From Leptolinea sp. (GTDB taxonomy: Bacteria > Chloroflexota > Anaerolineae > Anaerolineales > Anaerolineaceae), in the NCBI GenBank assembly GCA_022837205.1, contig JALHEL010000002.1, positions 1-26,945 on the forward strand: a stretch of DNA of 26,945 bases. Reading direction: 5' to 3'. The notes under the pieces were generated by a model, which made no database searches, was not told where the DNA came from, and saw only the letters and a program-made list of their open reading frames with translations. A program made the translations under genes and the position numbers. Below, piece after piece: positions 15,822 through 23,562 of the stretch; positions within the stretch are counted from its first letter, which is position 1; every line of letters starts with the position of its first letter.

Positions 15822-15957
15822 CCCAAACACAAGCAAAGTTTGCTATCGGTTAAAAGTTTCATTTTATTCATGGCAAAAATTATAAAAGCAATGACCGAAT
15901 CATCACGAAAAATATTACAAGTTTTTTATCCGATCTTGAAGGGCACGAATTGAGGAT

Positions 15958-17151
15958 CTAAATCGATTCTTCAGCCGGATTCCGCAAAAAAGCGCAGGCG
16001 TAATTCGCAAAATATTCCGCAGCCAAGTAAAGCGCTTTCTCATCCAGATTGAAACGCGGGCTGTGTAACGGATTATTCGTTTCCGGCCTCGACGGGTCCC
16101 AAGAGCCGATTTTGATATATGCGGCCGGCTTCTCGACTGCATAAAAAGAAAAATCATCTCCGGTAAATTGTTTGGGTATTTCTGTCAAAACATTCTCTTT
16201 CCCGATCAGCGCCGAAGCGGTCTGAATCGCCAAATCCACGGCTTTCGGGTCATTCATGACCGGTGGAATTCCATTGCCGAAAGAAATATCACAGGTGTTA
16301 TTGTTTGCTGCCGCGATATGTTCGGCCGTATTTCGAACGACCTGACGGACTTTTTGTAGTGTCTCGGGTTGAAAAGCTCTGATTGTGCCTTCCAAAAGCG
16401 CTTCTTCCGGAATGATGTTGTACTGGGTTCCGCCGACGATTTTTCCGACTCCGATCAGCAACTCTTCGAACGGTGAAAATTGCTGGGCGGCTGCGGTCTG
16501 CAGCTGAATAAATGTCTCCGAAGCCGAAAGGATTGGATTGTTTGCGAGATGCGGTACACTGATATGGCCGCCTTTTCCGAAAAAGCGAATGCAAAAATGT
16601 TCGCATCCTGCCATAGCCGCTCCGTATTCACAGGCAATTTTTCCGCTTTCCAACGCCGGCCAGAAGTGAATGCCGGCCGCCAAGTCGACGCCGTCTAATT
16701 CCCCTTCCCGAATCATGATGCTCGCCCCGCCGACCGATTCTTCCGCCGGCTGGAATATCAAACGAACGGAACCGGAAAAAGACACACGGTTATCGTTGAG
16801 TAAAACAGCGGCTCCTAAAAGAGCGGCGGTATGACCATCATGACCGCAGGTATGTGCCGCACCGGGGTTTTGAGATTTCCAGGGGAGATCGTTTTGTTCT
16901 TCCATGGGCAATGCATCGATGTCGGCGCGTAACATGATCCGTTTCGGTGAATCGGATGGCAGTTCGCCGGTGATTTCAGCGGAGATTCCGGTCGATTGAC
17001 CCACTCTGTGATTTTCGATCCCATAATGATTCAGGATTTCGGTGATTTTTTCGGAAGTCTTCACTTCATTAAAACTGATTTCGGGATTTTGATGGAAAAA
17101 ACGTTGCCATTGCAGTACAACTTCTTTTTGAGTGTTTGATAAACGGTACAA
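15958..17151 (-). CDS. M20 family metallo-amidohydrolase / carboxypeptidase
   Basis: Zinc amidohydrolase of the M20D type (N-acyl-amino-acid amidohydrolase, hippurate hydrolase, AbgB), 397 aa from the chosen start. Landmarks are LRADIDALPMEE (about 74-85), HTCGHDGH with C102 and H104, the catalytic PAEES (E137, E138) and the C-terminal GDDFSFY. A dimerisation domain lies between about 180 and 290. The frame opens further upstream, but the start is placed at the TTG at 17151 because AAAGGAG lies eight bases before it. It is divergent from the glycan-operon regulator and upstream of the Opp-type genes on the same strand, separated from them by a structured leader. It may share their substrate or be terminated separately. 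Confidence 0.9.
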   Translation of the reverse strand: MYRLSNTQKEVVLQWQRFFHQNPEISFNEVKTSEKITEILNHYGIENHRVGQSTGISAEITGELPSDSPKRIMLRADIDALPMEEQNDLPWKSQNPGAAHTCGHDGHTAALLGAAVLLNDNRVSFSGSVRLIFQPAEESVGGASIMIREGELDGVDLAAGIHFWPALESGKIACEYGAAMAGCEHFCIRFFGKGGHISVPHLANNPILSASETFIQLQTAAAQQFSPFEELLIGVGKIVGGTQYNIIPEEALLEGTIRAFQPETLQKVRQVVRNTAEHIAAANNNTCDISFGNGIPPVMNDPKAVDLAIQTASALIGKENVLTEIPKQFTGDDFSFYAVEKPAAYIKIGSWDPSRPETNNPLHSPRFNLDEKALYLAAEYFANYACAFLRNPAEESI

Positions 17152-17169
17152 AGTTTCAACTCCTTTCAA

Positions 17170-17244
17170 ATGACGTTTCTGTCATTATAAATAGAATTAT
17201 TCAACTCAACGCAGCTTATTAAGAAATGATTATGATAATAATCA
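17170..17244. promoter_or_regulatory. Two palindromes in the M20/regulator divergent region
   Basis: ATGAC-GTTTCT-GTCAT (17170-17185) overlaps a minus-strand TATAAT (17189-17184), the likely -10 of the M20 gene. Its -35 is poor: TTGAGT at 17209-17204, a 14-base spacer. TGATTAT-GATA-ATAATCA (17227-17244) is a perfect seven-base inverted repeat of operator size. Which protein binds is unknown; the adjacent winged-helix protein is an obvious candidate. Confidence 0.4.
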
Positions 17245-17272
17245 CTATAAAAAGGTGATAAATAGTCTTGAC

Positions 17273-17303
17273 ATAACGTTATAGAAGTTGGTAACTTGAC
17301 CAA
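17273..17303. promoter_or_regulatory. Candidate operator sites at the glycan-operon promoter
   Basis: ATAACGTTAT (17273-17282) is a perfect ten-base palindrome. TTGGT-AACTTG-ACCAA (17288-17303) is an inverted repeat covering the -35 box of the plus-strand promoter. Both are well placed for repression or autoregulation by the gene starting at 17348. Confidence 0.4.
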
Positions 17304-17323
17304 TTTAGGATTTTGAATATAAT
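17296..17323 (+). promoter_or_regulatory. Strong sigma-70-type promoter of the glycan operon
   Basis: TTGACC (17296-17301) and a perfect TATAAT (17318-17323) are separated by 16 bases. Transcription should begin near 17330, giving a leader of under 20 bases before the ATG at 17348. Confidence 0.65.
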
Positions 17324-17347
17324 TCAGTCATTGAATATTCGACGCCT

Positions 17348-17881
17348 ATGACTTATGAAACCGCTTATGATTCGAAAGACCTTGATATTCTGAAATTGCT
17401 GGCCGAAAATCCGCAGCTGTCTCAAGCGGAGATCGGAAAGCAGTTGGGAGTTGCGGTCGGTACGGTAAATTGGCGTTTGAAACGGCTTGTTTCCGATGGC
17501 TTTCTTAGAACAGTTCCCGGTGAGGGGCGAAAACTGAATTATTTCGTGACGGAATCCGGAACGGCGTTGAGCCGGCAACTTTATACCGAATTCCTTGAGC
17601 GATCGTTCAGTGCCTACCGGACAATTAAGAAACAAATGCAGGATTTATTAGATCGCTGTGAGGCTGATCATTTTACGACGATTCAAATATACGGGGACGG
17701 AGACGCGGCTGAAATATGCCGATTAATTGCCGTTTCCCGCGGGTTGAAGATCGTATCGTCGGGGGGAGAGCAAGATCCGATTATCAGCGTCAACGGTTTA
17801 CAAATTTCGATTAATTTTCCCGAGAAAAAGGCTTCGGCACAACCACTCGACGGAAGGAATAAGGAGAATCAAGATGACTGA
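17348..17881 (+). CDS. Winged helix-turn-helix regulator heading the glycan operon
   Basis: DNA-binding protein of 177 aa. Residues about 8-70 form a winged helix-turn-helix (LSQAEIGKQLGVAVGTVNWRLKRL is split over helices 2 and 3, with the wing at about 60-68), closest in style to MarR/Lrp/ArsR-type domains. The middle (about 75-105) is helical. The C-terminal part (about 108-165) begins with strand-like TTIQIYGDGDAAE and continues to LKIVSS, a GxGxxxE pattern suggesting a Rossmann-like ligand domain; I do not recognise a named family for it. Its end overlaps the next gene by eight bases, so it is the first gene of the glycan operon. Together with palindromes over its promoter this suggests autoregulation, possibly sensing a nucleotide sugar or dinucleotide (inference). 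Confidence 0.82.
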   Translation: MTYETAYDSKDLDILKLLAENPQLSQAEIGKQLGVAVGTVNWRLKRLVSDGFLRTVPGEGRKLNYFVTESGTALSRQLYTEFLERSFSAYRTIKKQMQDLLDRCEADHFTTIQIYGDGDAAEICRLIAVSRGLKIVSSGGEQDPIISVNGLQISINFPEKKASAQPLDGRNKENQDD

Positions 17882-18839
17882 ACCTTCACCTTTGGCGAAT
17901 AAAAGGATCTGCGTAACCGGCGGAGCGGGCTTTTTAGGGTCATTTATTCAGGAAAGCTTGAAAAAAAGAGGGGTTACCGATATCTTTATCCCTTTGCGGA
18001 AACAATATGATCTGATTGAGGTTTCGGATATTCGAAGAATGTTGTCCGATGCGAAACCGGATGTCATTATTCATCTGGCTGCCAATGTCGGCGGTATCGG
18101 TGCCAATATGGAACATCCGGCGGAGTTTTTTTACGATAATTTGATGATGGGTGTTCAACTGATTCATGAATCCTGGAAAGCGGGAGTGGAAAAATTTGTA
18201 GCGATCGGGACAATTTGCGCATATCCGAAATATACGCCGATTCCGTTTAAAGAAGATGATTTATGGAACGGTTATCCGGAAGAGACGAATGCGCCTTACG
18301 GGCTGGCAAAAAAGATGTTGTTGGTTCAATCTCAGGCTTACCGAAAACAATATGGATTTAATTCCATTTATCTGTTACCGGTAAATCTTTACGGCCCGCG
18401 AGATAATTTCAATCCGAAATCTTCCCACGTGATTCCGGCGTTGATACACAAATGTTATGAAGCAAAACTGAATCATATTCCGGAGGTTGTGATCTGGGGG
18501 GACGGTTCACCCACGCGCGAATTTATTTATGCGGGGGATGCCGCCGAAGGAATCGTCATGGCAGCCGAAAAATATGACGGTCCCGAACCGGTGAATATCG
18601 GTTCCGGTATGGAGATTTCAATCAAAGATTTGGCTGAGCTGATCGCACGCTTAATCGGATATGAAGGTAAATTGGTCTATGATACCAGTAAACCGAACGG
18701 GCAGCCGCGACGGGCTTTGGACGTGTCTCGTGCCCGGGAATACTTCGGTTTTACCGCAAAGATGAGTTTTGAAGACGGATTGAAGCAGACTATTGATTAT
18801 TACATCTCGAATCGAGATGCCATTCTTAAAGAAAATTAA
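17874..18839 (+). CDS. GDP-L-fucose synthase-like NAD-dependent epimerase/reductase
   Basis: Extended SDR protein of 321 aa resembling GDP-L-fucose synthase (Fcl/WcaG), which makes GDP-L-fucose from GDP-4-keto-6-deoxymannose by epimerisation and reduction. The cofactor motif GGAGFLG lies near residues 16-22. LAANVGGIGANMEHPAEFFYDN and the active-site Y142/K146 (YGLAK) fit the family, as does the histidine in SHVIPAL. In the active-site IGTICAYP, the cysteine matches E. coli Cys109 but the Ser107 position is threonine. The ATG has AAGGAG at seven bases and overlaps the regulator's stop. No GDP-mannose 4,6-dehydratase lies in the window, so a related nucleotide sugar is possible. Confidence 0.85.
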   Translation: MTEPSPLANKRICVTGGAGFLGSFIQESLKKRGVTDIFIPLRKQYDLIEVSDIRRMLSDAKPDVIIHLAANVGGIGANMEHPAEFFYDNLMMGVQLIHESWKAGVEKFVAIGTICAYPKYTPIPFKEDDLWNGYPEETNAPYGLAKKMLLVQSQAYRKQYGFNSIYLLPVNLYGPRDNFNPKSSHVIPALIHKCYEAKLNHIPEVVIWGDGSPTREFIYAGDAAEGIVMAAEKYDGPEPVNIGSGMEISIKDLAELIARLIGYEGKLVYDTSKPNGQPRRALDVSRAREYFGFTAKMSFEDGLKQTIDYYISNRDAILKEN

Positions 18840-18854
18840 AACGGAGCAGGGAAT

Positions 18855-19703
18855 TTGGGACTTGAAACCTCGCCAGAGGATGTACGTGTAACTATTAAAC
18901 CATCCAACGGTTGGAAAATAATCGATTTTAAAGAGCTGAAGCATTATAAAGAATTGATTTTCTTTATGACTTGGCGTGACTTAAAAGTCCGTTATAAGCA
19001 GACGATCCTCGGAGCTGCCTGGGCGATTATTCAGCCTGTGATGACAATGGTTGTTTTTTCGATATTCTTCGGCAACTTGGCAAAAGTCCCTTCGGACGGG
19101 ATCCCTTATCCGCTTTTTTCATTGGCAGGCCTTCTCCCCTGGCAATTATTTGAAAATTCTTTACGGAATGCCAGTAAATCTTTGGTAGCAAATCGGAATA
19201 TGATCACAAAAATATATTTTCCGCGAATTGTCCTTCCGCTGTCAAGCGTGCTGGCTTGTATTGTGGACTTTTTCGTCGCATTACCTATTTTGATCGGATT
19301 TATGATTTATTATCAGTATTCTCCGAATATCTATGCATTACTGATTCCGTATTATTTGCTTCTGACCGTAATAACCGCATTCGGTGTCAGCTTATGGTTT
19401 TCGGCGATGGATGTGATGTATCGCGATATCGGGTACATTGTCCCGTTTATCAGCCAGTTGTGGATGTACTTAACGCCGATCGCTTACGGATCGGGAATCA
19501 TTTCGAACCCCAAACTGCAATTTATTTATAATTTGAACCCGATGGTCGGTGTGGTCAACGGATTTCGTTCCTCCATTTTGGGTGAATATATAAAATTGCC
19601 GATTCAAAGCATGATATTAAGTGCCGTTATTTCCATTTTGATTCTGGTCAGCGGGCTGTTCTATTTCCGAAGAATGGAAAAACAGTTTGCGGATGTTATT
19701 TAA
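18855..19703 (+). CDS. ABC-2 type permease for polysaccharide export (Wzm/TagG-like)
   Basis: Integral membrane subunit of 282 aa of an ABC exporter for O-antigen, teichoic acid or capsule glycan. The cytoplasmic head ends in the family motif WRDLKVRYKQTILGAAWAI (about 48-66). Six hydrophobic helices follow, with SGLFYFRRMEKQFADVI at the C-terminus. The start is a TTG with GGAG eight bases before it; no good ATG exists near the family's usual N-terminus. The Wzt-type ATPase follows after 11 bases, confirming the pair. Confidence 0.92.
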   Translation: MGLETSPEDVRVTIKPSNGWKIIDFKELKHYKELIFFMTWRDLKVRYKQTILGAAWAIIQPVMTMVVFSIFFGNLAKVPSDGIPYPLFSLAGLLPWQLFENSLRNASKSLVANRNMITKIYFPRIVLPLSSVLACIVDFFVALPILIGFMIYYQYSPNIYALLIPYYLLLTVITAFGVSLWFSAMDVMYRDIGYIVPFISQLWMYLTPIAYGSGIISNPKLQFIYNLNPMVGVVNGFRSSILGEYIKLPIQSMILSAVISILILVSGLFYFRRMEKQFADVI

Positions 19704-19714
19704 GCGGAGTTGCC

Positions 19715-20983
19715 GTGAATGATTATGCCGTAGAAGTTCATGATATTGGTAAGAGGTACCGGATCGGAGCGGCTCCTGCCGCTTATCGGACTTTCCGGGA
19801 AACTCTTACGGAACCATTCAACAAATCCAAATCGAAACATCACGGGAAAATGACGGACGATAATTCTTTCTGGGCATTAAAAGATATTTCTTTTAATGTG
19901 AAACAGGGACAAGCACTCGGTATCATCGGCCGGAACGGTGCGGGAAAAAGTACTTTATTAAAAATTCTTTCGCGGGTGACGGAGCCGACGGTCGGCTCGG
20001 CGTCGATCAAAGGTCGTGTCGGTTCTCTCCTGGAAGTCGGTACCGGTTTTCACCCGGAGCTAACCGGAAGAGAAAACATTTATCTGAACGGCGCCATTTT
20101 GGGGATGAGGCGTACCGAAATCGATCGAAAATTGGATGAAATTATCGCTTTTTCAGAAGTGGAAGAATTCATCGACACACCGGTCAAACGCTATTCGAGC
20201 GGAATGTATCTGAGACTGGCTTTTGCCGTCGCCGCTCATTTGGAACCGGAAGTTTTGGTGGTTGATGAGGTTTTGGCTGTCGGGGATGCCGAATTTCAAC
20301 GGAAGTGCTTGGGTAAGATGACCGATGTTACCAACGAAGGTCGCACAATCCTCTTCGTGAGTCATAATATGTCCGCGATCCTGCGGTTAACGAACGAGAC
20401 GATTGTCCTTGAGAAAGGGAAAATGGTCATGCGAGCTCCCTCTGTGGAAGCGGTGGATTATTACCTGTCTCACGGATTTTCTCAGGGTGGGGAACGATTC
20501 TGGACAGCGGAGGAAATTTCGAAGGATGCGGCCCCGTTCACCCCGCTGGCAATCCGAATTTTGACTGATCGAAACCATGTCTCGGAAACGGTGCGTTCGA
20601 CCGAACCTTTTCAAGTTGAATTTGAATACCGGCTGGATGCCCCCATTACCGGCTTGCGGGTCGGAATTTACTTAATCAGTACCCGGGGAGAATTTATATT
20701 TACCAGTTTTGATGTGGATGATCCGGAAAAATTTACTCAGTACGGTACCCGAGAAAAAGGGAAATACCGGAGCCGTTGCACTATTCCGGCGGACTTGTTA
20801 AATGAAGGAAAATATGTGATCGGAGTCAATGCCAGTACTTTTAAGATTAAACGCTATTTTCACGAAGAACAAGCTCTGACGTTTAATGTGGATGGAACGG
20901 GTGCGCCGGGGACGCAATGGCCTGAAACACGATCGGGCATGATCCGACCGCGATTAAATTGGGAAATAGAGGGAATTGACTAA
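19715..20983 (+). CDS. ABC transporter ATPase for polysaccharide export (Wzt-like) with C-terminal glycan-binding domain
   Basis: ATPase of 422 aa paired with the upstream permease. It shows Walker A GRNGAGKST (72-80), the signature YSSGMYLRLAFA (about 160-171), Walker B VLVVDE (180-185), a D-loop and the switch histidine in VSHNMS. After the nucleotide-binding domain (ending about 245) comes a roughly 165-residue beta-rich extension of the Wzt_C type. In E. coli O8/O9a this part recognises the terminally modified glycan end, so chain-end capping may license export here too. The start is GTG with CGGAG five bases before it. The stop overlaps the next ATG (TAATG). Confidence 0.93.
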   Translation: MNDYAVEVHDIGKRYRIGAAPAAYRTFRETLTEPFNKSKSKHHGKMTDDNSFWALKDISFNVKQGQALGIIGRNGAGKSTLLKILSRVTEPTVGSASIKGRVGSLLEVGTGFHPELTGRENIYLNGAILGMRRTEIDRKLDEIIAFSEVEEFIDTPVKRYSSGMYLRLAFAVAAHLEPEVLVVDEVLAVGDAEFQRKCLGKMTDVTNEGRTILFVSHNMSAILRLTNETIVLEKGKMVMRAPSVEAVDYYLSHGFSQGGERFWTAEEISKDAAPFTPLAIRILTDRNHVSETVRSTEPFQVEFEYRLDAPITGLRVGIYLISTRGEFIFTSFDVDDPEKFTQYGTREKGKYRSRCTIPADLLNEGKYVIGVNASTFKIKRYFHEEQALTFNVDGTGAPGTQWPETRSGMIRPRLNWEIEGID

Positions 20984-22614
20984 TGCAATCAAACTATAAA
21001 CAAACGATCAGTAAAATTTTGGGCGAAATTCCCCTTACCGCTGAATTTTATTTTCAGTTGAAAAAACAGAGCGAACCCGGGACACGGTATTCGCTCAAAA
21101 ATATTCAGGCACGTCTTCCGCAGATGTTGGCCGATATTGATCAATTTAAAACGCCGAACGCTCATCCGGAAAAAATACTTGTATTTACATCACTTCATTA
21201 TTGGATTGAAGAAGCGGCGACCATCGCTCTTTATTTTGCTGCCCAAGGGCATCACGTCACGTTCGGCTATCTTCCTTATTCGGATTGGCAGAATGATGTC
21301 AACAAGTTTGATTTAAGAAGACAGGATTTATATACAAAAAAGGTTTTCGAACAAGCGGCGGAATATATGGATATTGTTTCCTTTCTGCCGATCCATCCTT
21401 CCTATAAACCGATTCCGGATGAATTGAAACAGATCATCGAAGAAGTCTCTCGCTACGATGCCCAATATACCTTGCAGGTTGAGGACGTTGACAAAGAACA
21501 TCCTCTTTATAAAATGCGACTCGAAAGAAACGAGAGTTTCGCCAGAATGTTATATCCTTGGCTGTCAGCCAATAAACCCGATCATATGATCATTCCGAAC
21601 GGGACGATTCAGGAAATGGGGATCGCTTACCGAATGGCAAAGTGGTTAAAAATTCCGGTAGTCACATATGAATTCGGTGAGCAACGGAAACGAATTTGGA
21701 TAGCCCAAAATCGGGAAGTTATGCGACAAGAGACCGACGATCTGTGGGAAGTTCGCAAGAATATCCCGGTGGAAACCGAAGAATTAAAGAAAGTGAAAGC
21801 CATGTTTTCGGCACGACAGCATGCCGATATTTGGGAGAACTTTACCCGTCGTTGGCAAGGGAGTGACCGAGTCGGGACGGAAAAAATTAAACAAGAACTG
21901 AAGTTGGATGACCGGCCGATTGTTTTTATGGCGACAAATGTGTTGGGGGACAGTCTGACGCTCGGACGACAGACATTTTCCCGGAATATGGCGGAATGGA
22001 TTGAAAGGACCGTTCAGTATTTTGTGGAACGAACGGATTCCCAGTTGGTGATTCGTGTACATCCCGGGGAACAATTAACTCACGGGACTTCCATGGTGGA
22101 TGTCGTTCATGACTTATTGCCGCGATTGCCGGAACATATACACTTGATTACCCCGACCGATAAGACGAATTCTTATGATTTGGTGGATGTGGCAACCGTC
22201 GGGCTCGTCTATACCACAACGATGGGATTGGAAATGGCGATGAACGGCGTACCGGTGATTGTTGCCGGTCAGACCCATTATCGCGGCAGAGGATTCACTT
22301 ATGATCCCGATAACTGGGTGAACTACTATAAAATCTTGGGTTCCATTCTGGATGATCCGCAGAAATCGATTTTGACGGAAGAGCAGGTAAAATTGGCATG
22401 GACTTATGCTTATACCTTCTTTTTTGATTATCCGCGGCCTTTCCCGTGGCATTTGGTGAAAATGTGGGATGATTATGACAAACGACCGTTTTCTTATGTG
22501 TTGAGTAAAGAAGGTCAAGCGGAATACAAATCCAGCTTTGATTATCTGATCGGAAAGCCGATGGATTGGAAAAAGATTTTAGCTGAGAAAAAGAATGAAA
22601 CGGATGTGGAATGA
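20983..22614 (+). CDS. Uncharacterised capsule-biosynthesis-like protein, probable GT-B fold
   Basis: Protein of 543 aa that I cannot assign to a named gene. The first half has an alpha/beta pattern starting EKILVFTSLHYWIEEAATIALYF near residue 63. The second half contains IVFMATN, then LVIRVHPGE, LITPTD and the glycine/threonine-rich YTTTMGLEMAMNGVPVIVAG. These resemble the C-terminal donor-binding domain of GT-B proteins in the capsule synthesis (KpsS/KpsC-like, PF05159) and CDP-glycerol transferase groups. No signal peptide or membrane segment is visible. It starts one base into the Wzt stop and overlaps the next gene by four bases, so it belongs to the export module and may build or cap the glycan. 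Confidence 0.75.
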   Translation: MQSNYKQTISKILGEIPLTAEFYFQLKKQSEPGTRYSLKNIQARLPQMLADIDQFKTPNAHPEKILVFTSLHYWIEEAATIALYFAAQGHHVTFGYLPYSDWQNDVNKFDLRRQDLYTKKVFEQAAEYMDIVSFLPIHPSYKPIPDELKQIIEEVSRYDAQYTLQVEDVDKEHPLYKMRLERNESFARMLYPWLSANKPDHMIIPNGTIQEMGIAYRMAKWLKIPVVTYEFGEQRKRIWIAQNREVMRQETDDLWEVRKNIPVETEELKKVKAMFSARQHADIWENFTRRWQGSDRVGTEKIKQELKLDDRPIVFMATNVLGDSLTLGRQTFSRNMAEWIERTVQYFVERTDSQLVIRVHPGEQLTHGTSMVDVVHDLLPRLPEHIHLITPTDKTNSYDLVDVATVGLVYTTTMGLEMAMNGVPVIVAGQTHYRGRGFTYDPDNWVNYYKILGSILDDPQKSILTEEQVKLAWTYAYTFFFDYPRPFPWHLVKMWDDYDKRPFSYVLSKEGQAEYKSSFDYLIGKPMDWKKILAEKKNETDVE

Positions 22615-23480
22615 GCGGATCCGCTCCTAAAAATGAGGTAAGACATTTTTACGATGAAATCGGATGGAAACTGGAATCGGACGGTTTCTATCAGAATGCC
22701 CGATATGAAGATTTAAGGCCGGTTTCGGCGGATTATATTCATCGCTGTCATTTACGTCTGGTACCTTATTTCCAAAACGGCGGAAAATATTTTCTGGACG
22801 CGGGTTCGGGGCCGATTCAGTATCGGGAATATCTGGCTTATTCGGAAAAGTTTGAATTTCGGGTCTGCCTGGATATTTCGATTACCGCATTAAAAGAAGC
22901 CCGAAAACGGATCGGCGATCATGGTCTTTTTGTCGTCGGAGATGTCGCCAATTTGCCGTTTTCATCGGAGGTTTTTGCGGGAGCGGTTTCTTTGCATACG
23001 CTTCATCATTTGCCTCTTGAAGATCAAAAGAAAGCTTGGAGTGAGATTAATCGGGTTTTACTGCCCGGGAGAAAAGCGGTTGTGGTTAATGGGTGGACAG
23101 AATCGGCGATGATGAAACATTGGCAGAAACGGGTCCTGCGGGCGGAAAAAATCGGGCACCGGATTGCCCGTATCAGAGGGAAAGAAAACGGAAAAGCTCG
23201 GCAGGAAAAATCCGAAAAAGCGGCTGAAACCCCTACCGGTACTTATGTTCAAAAATTGGACGCAAATTGGATTCGATCGGAATTACCCGCCGTAATCGGC
23301 CGCTCAAAGATTGAAATTCGTTGTTGGCGCAGCGTGAATGTCCGTTGGCTGCGGGCTTTAATTCATAATCCTTACGGAAAAGCCGCCTTACGACATTTAT
23401 TCGCTTTGGAAGAGAAAAAACCGGAATATTATGGGGAATACGGTCAATATCCGATGATTATATTGACGAAAGAAAATTAA
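22611..23480 (+). CDS. Class I SAM-dependent methyltransferase
   Basis: Methyltransferase of 289 aa with a Rossmann-type SAM domain. Motif I is FLDAGSGP (about 62-69), the acidic end of strand 2 is LDIS, the motif II region is VVGDVANLPFSSEVF and motif III is LHTLHHLPLEDQ. A basic and acidic stretch at about 180-215 (rich in K, E and R) interrupts the C-terminal half before a distinct tail. It overlaps the GT-B-like gene by ATGA. Acceptor unknown; a sugar, such as the growing chain end recognised by the Wzt extension, is plausible from context only. Confidence 0.85.
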   Translation: MSGSAPKNEVRHFYDEIGWKLESDGFYQNARYEDLRPVSADYIHRCHLRLVPYFQNGGKYFLDAGSGPIQYREYLAYSEKFEFRVCLDISITALKEARKRIGDHGLFVVGDVANLPFSSEVFAGAVSLHTLHHLPLEDQKKAWSEINRVLLPGRKAVVVNGWTESAMMKHWQKRVLRAEKIGHRIARIRGKENGKARQEKSEKAAETPTGTYVQKLDANWIRSELPAVIGRSKIEIRCWRSVNVRWLRALIHNPYGKAALRHLFALEEKKPEYYGEYGQYPMIILTKEN

Positions 23481-23508
23481 AATAGACGGGAGCTTAGCGC
23501 CCCTAAAA

Positions 23509-23548
23509 GGGAAAATCATCCGGGGCTTTCTCGGCGAAAGATTTTCCC
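23509..23548 (+). repeat. Perfect 9-bp inverted repeat in the leader of the PseB-like gene
   Basis: GGGAAAATC (23509-23517) pairs with GATTTTCCC (23540-23548). A smaller CTTTC/GAAAG hairpin lies inside, and a GGG/CCC hairpin (23488-23503 region) precedes it. The ribosome-binding site CGGAGGAAA follows immediately, and the nearby CCCCTCGG can pair with upstream CCGGGG. No T tract is present, so this is more likely an mRNA-processing or translation-control element than a terminator. Confidence 0.45.
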
Positions 23549-23562
23549 CTCGGAGGAAATTC

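Larger units (their letters stand above)
15655..15957 (-). other. 303-base gap holding the structured leader of the Opp-type operon
   Basis: No credible gene. It lies between the M20 stop and the substrate-binding protein start, both on the minus strand. A TATAAT-like box on the minus strand (about 15883-15878) lacks a clear -35. The stretch 15684-15821 is filled with inverted repeats, listed separately. Confidence 0.6.
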
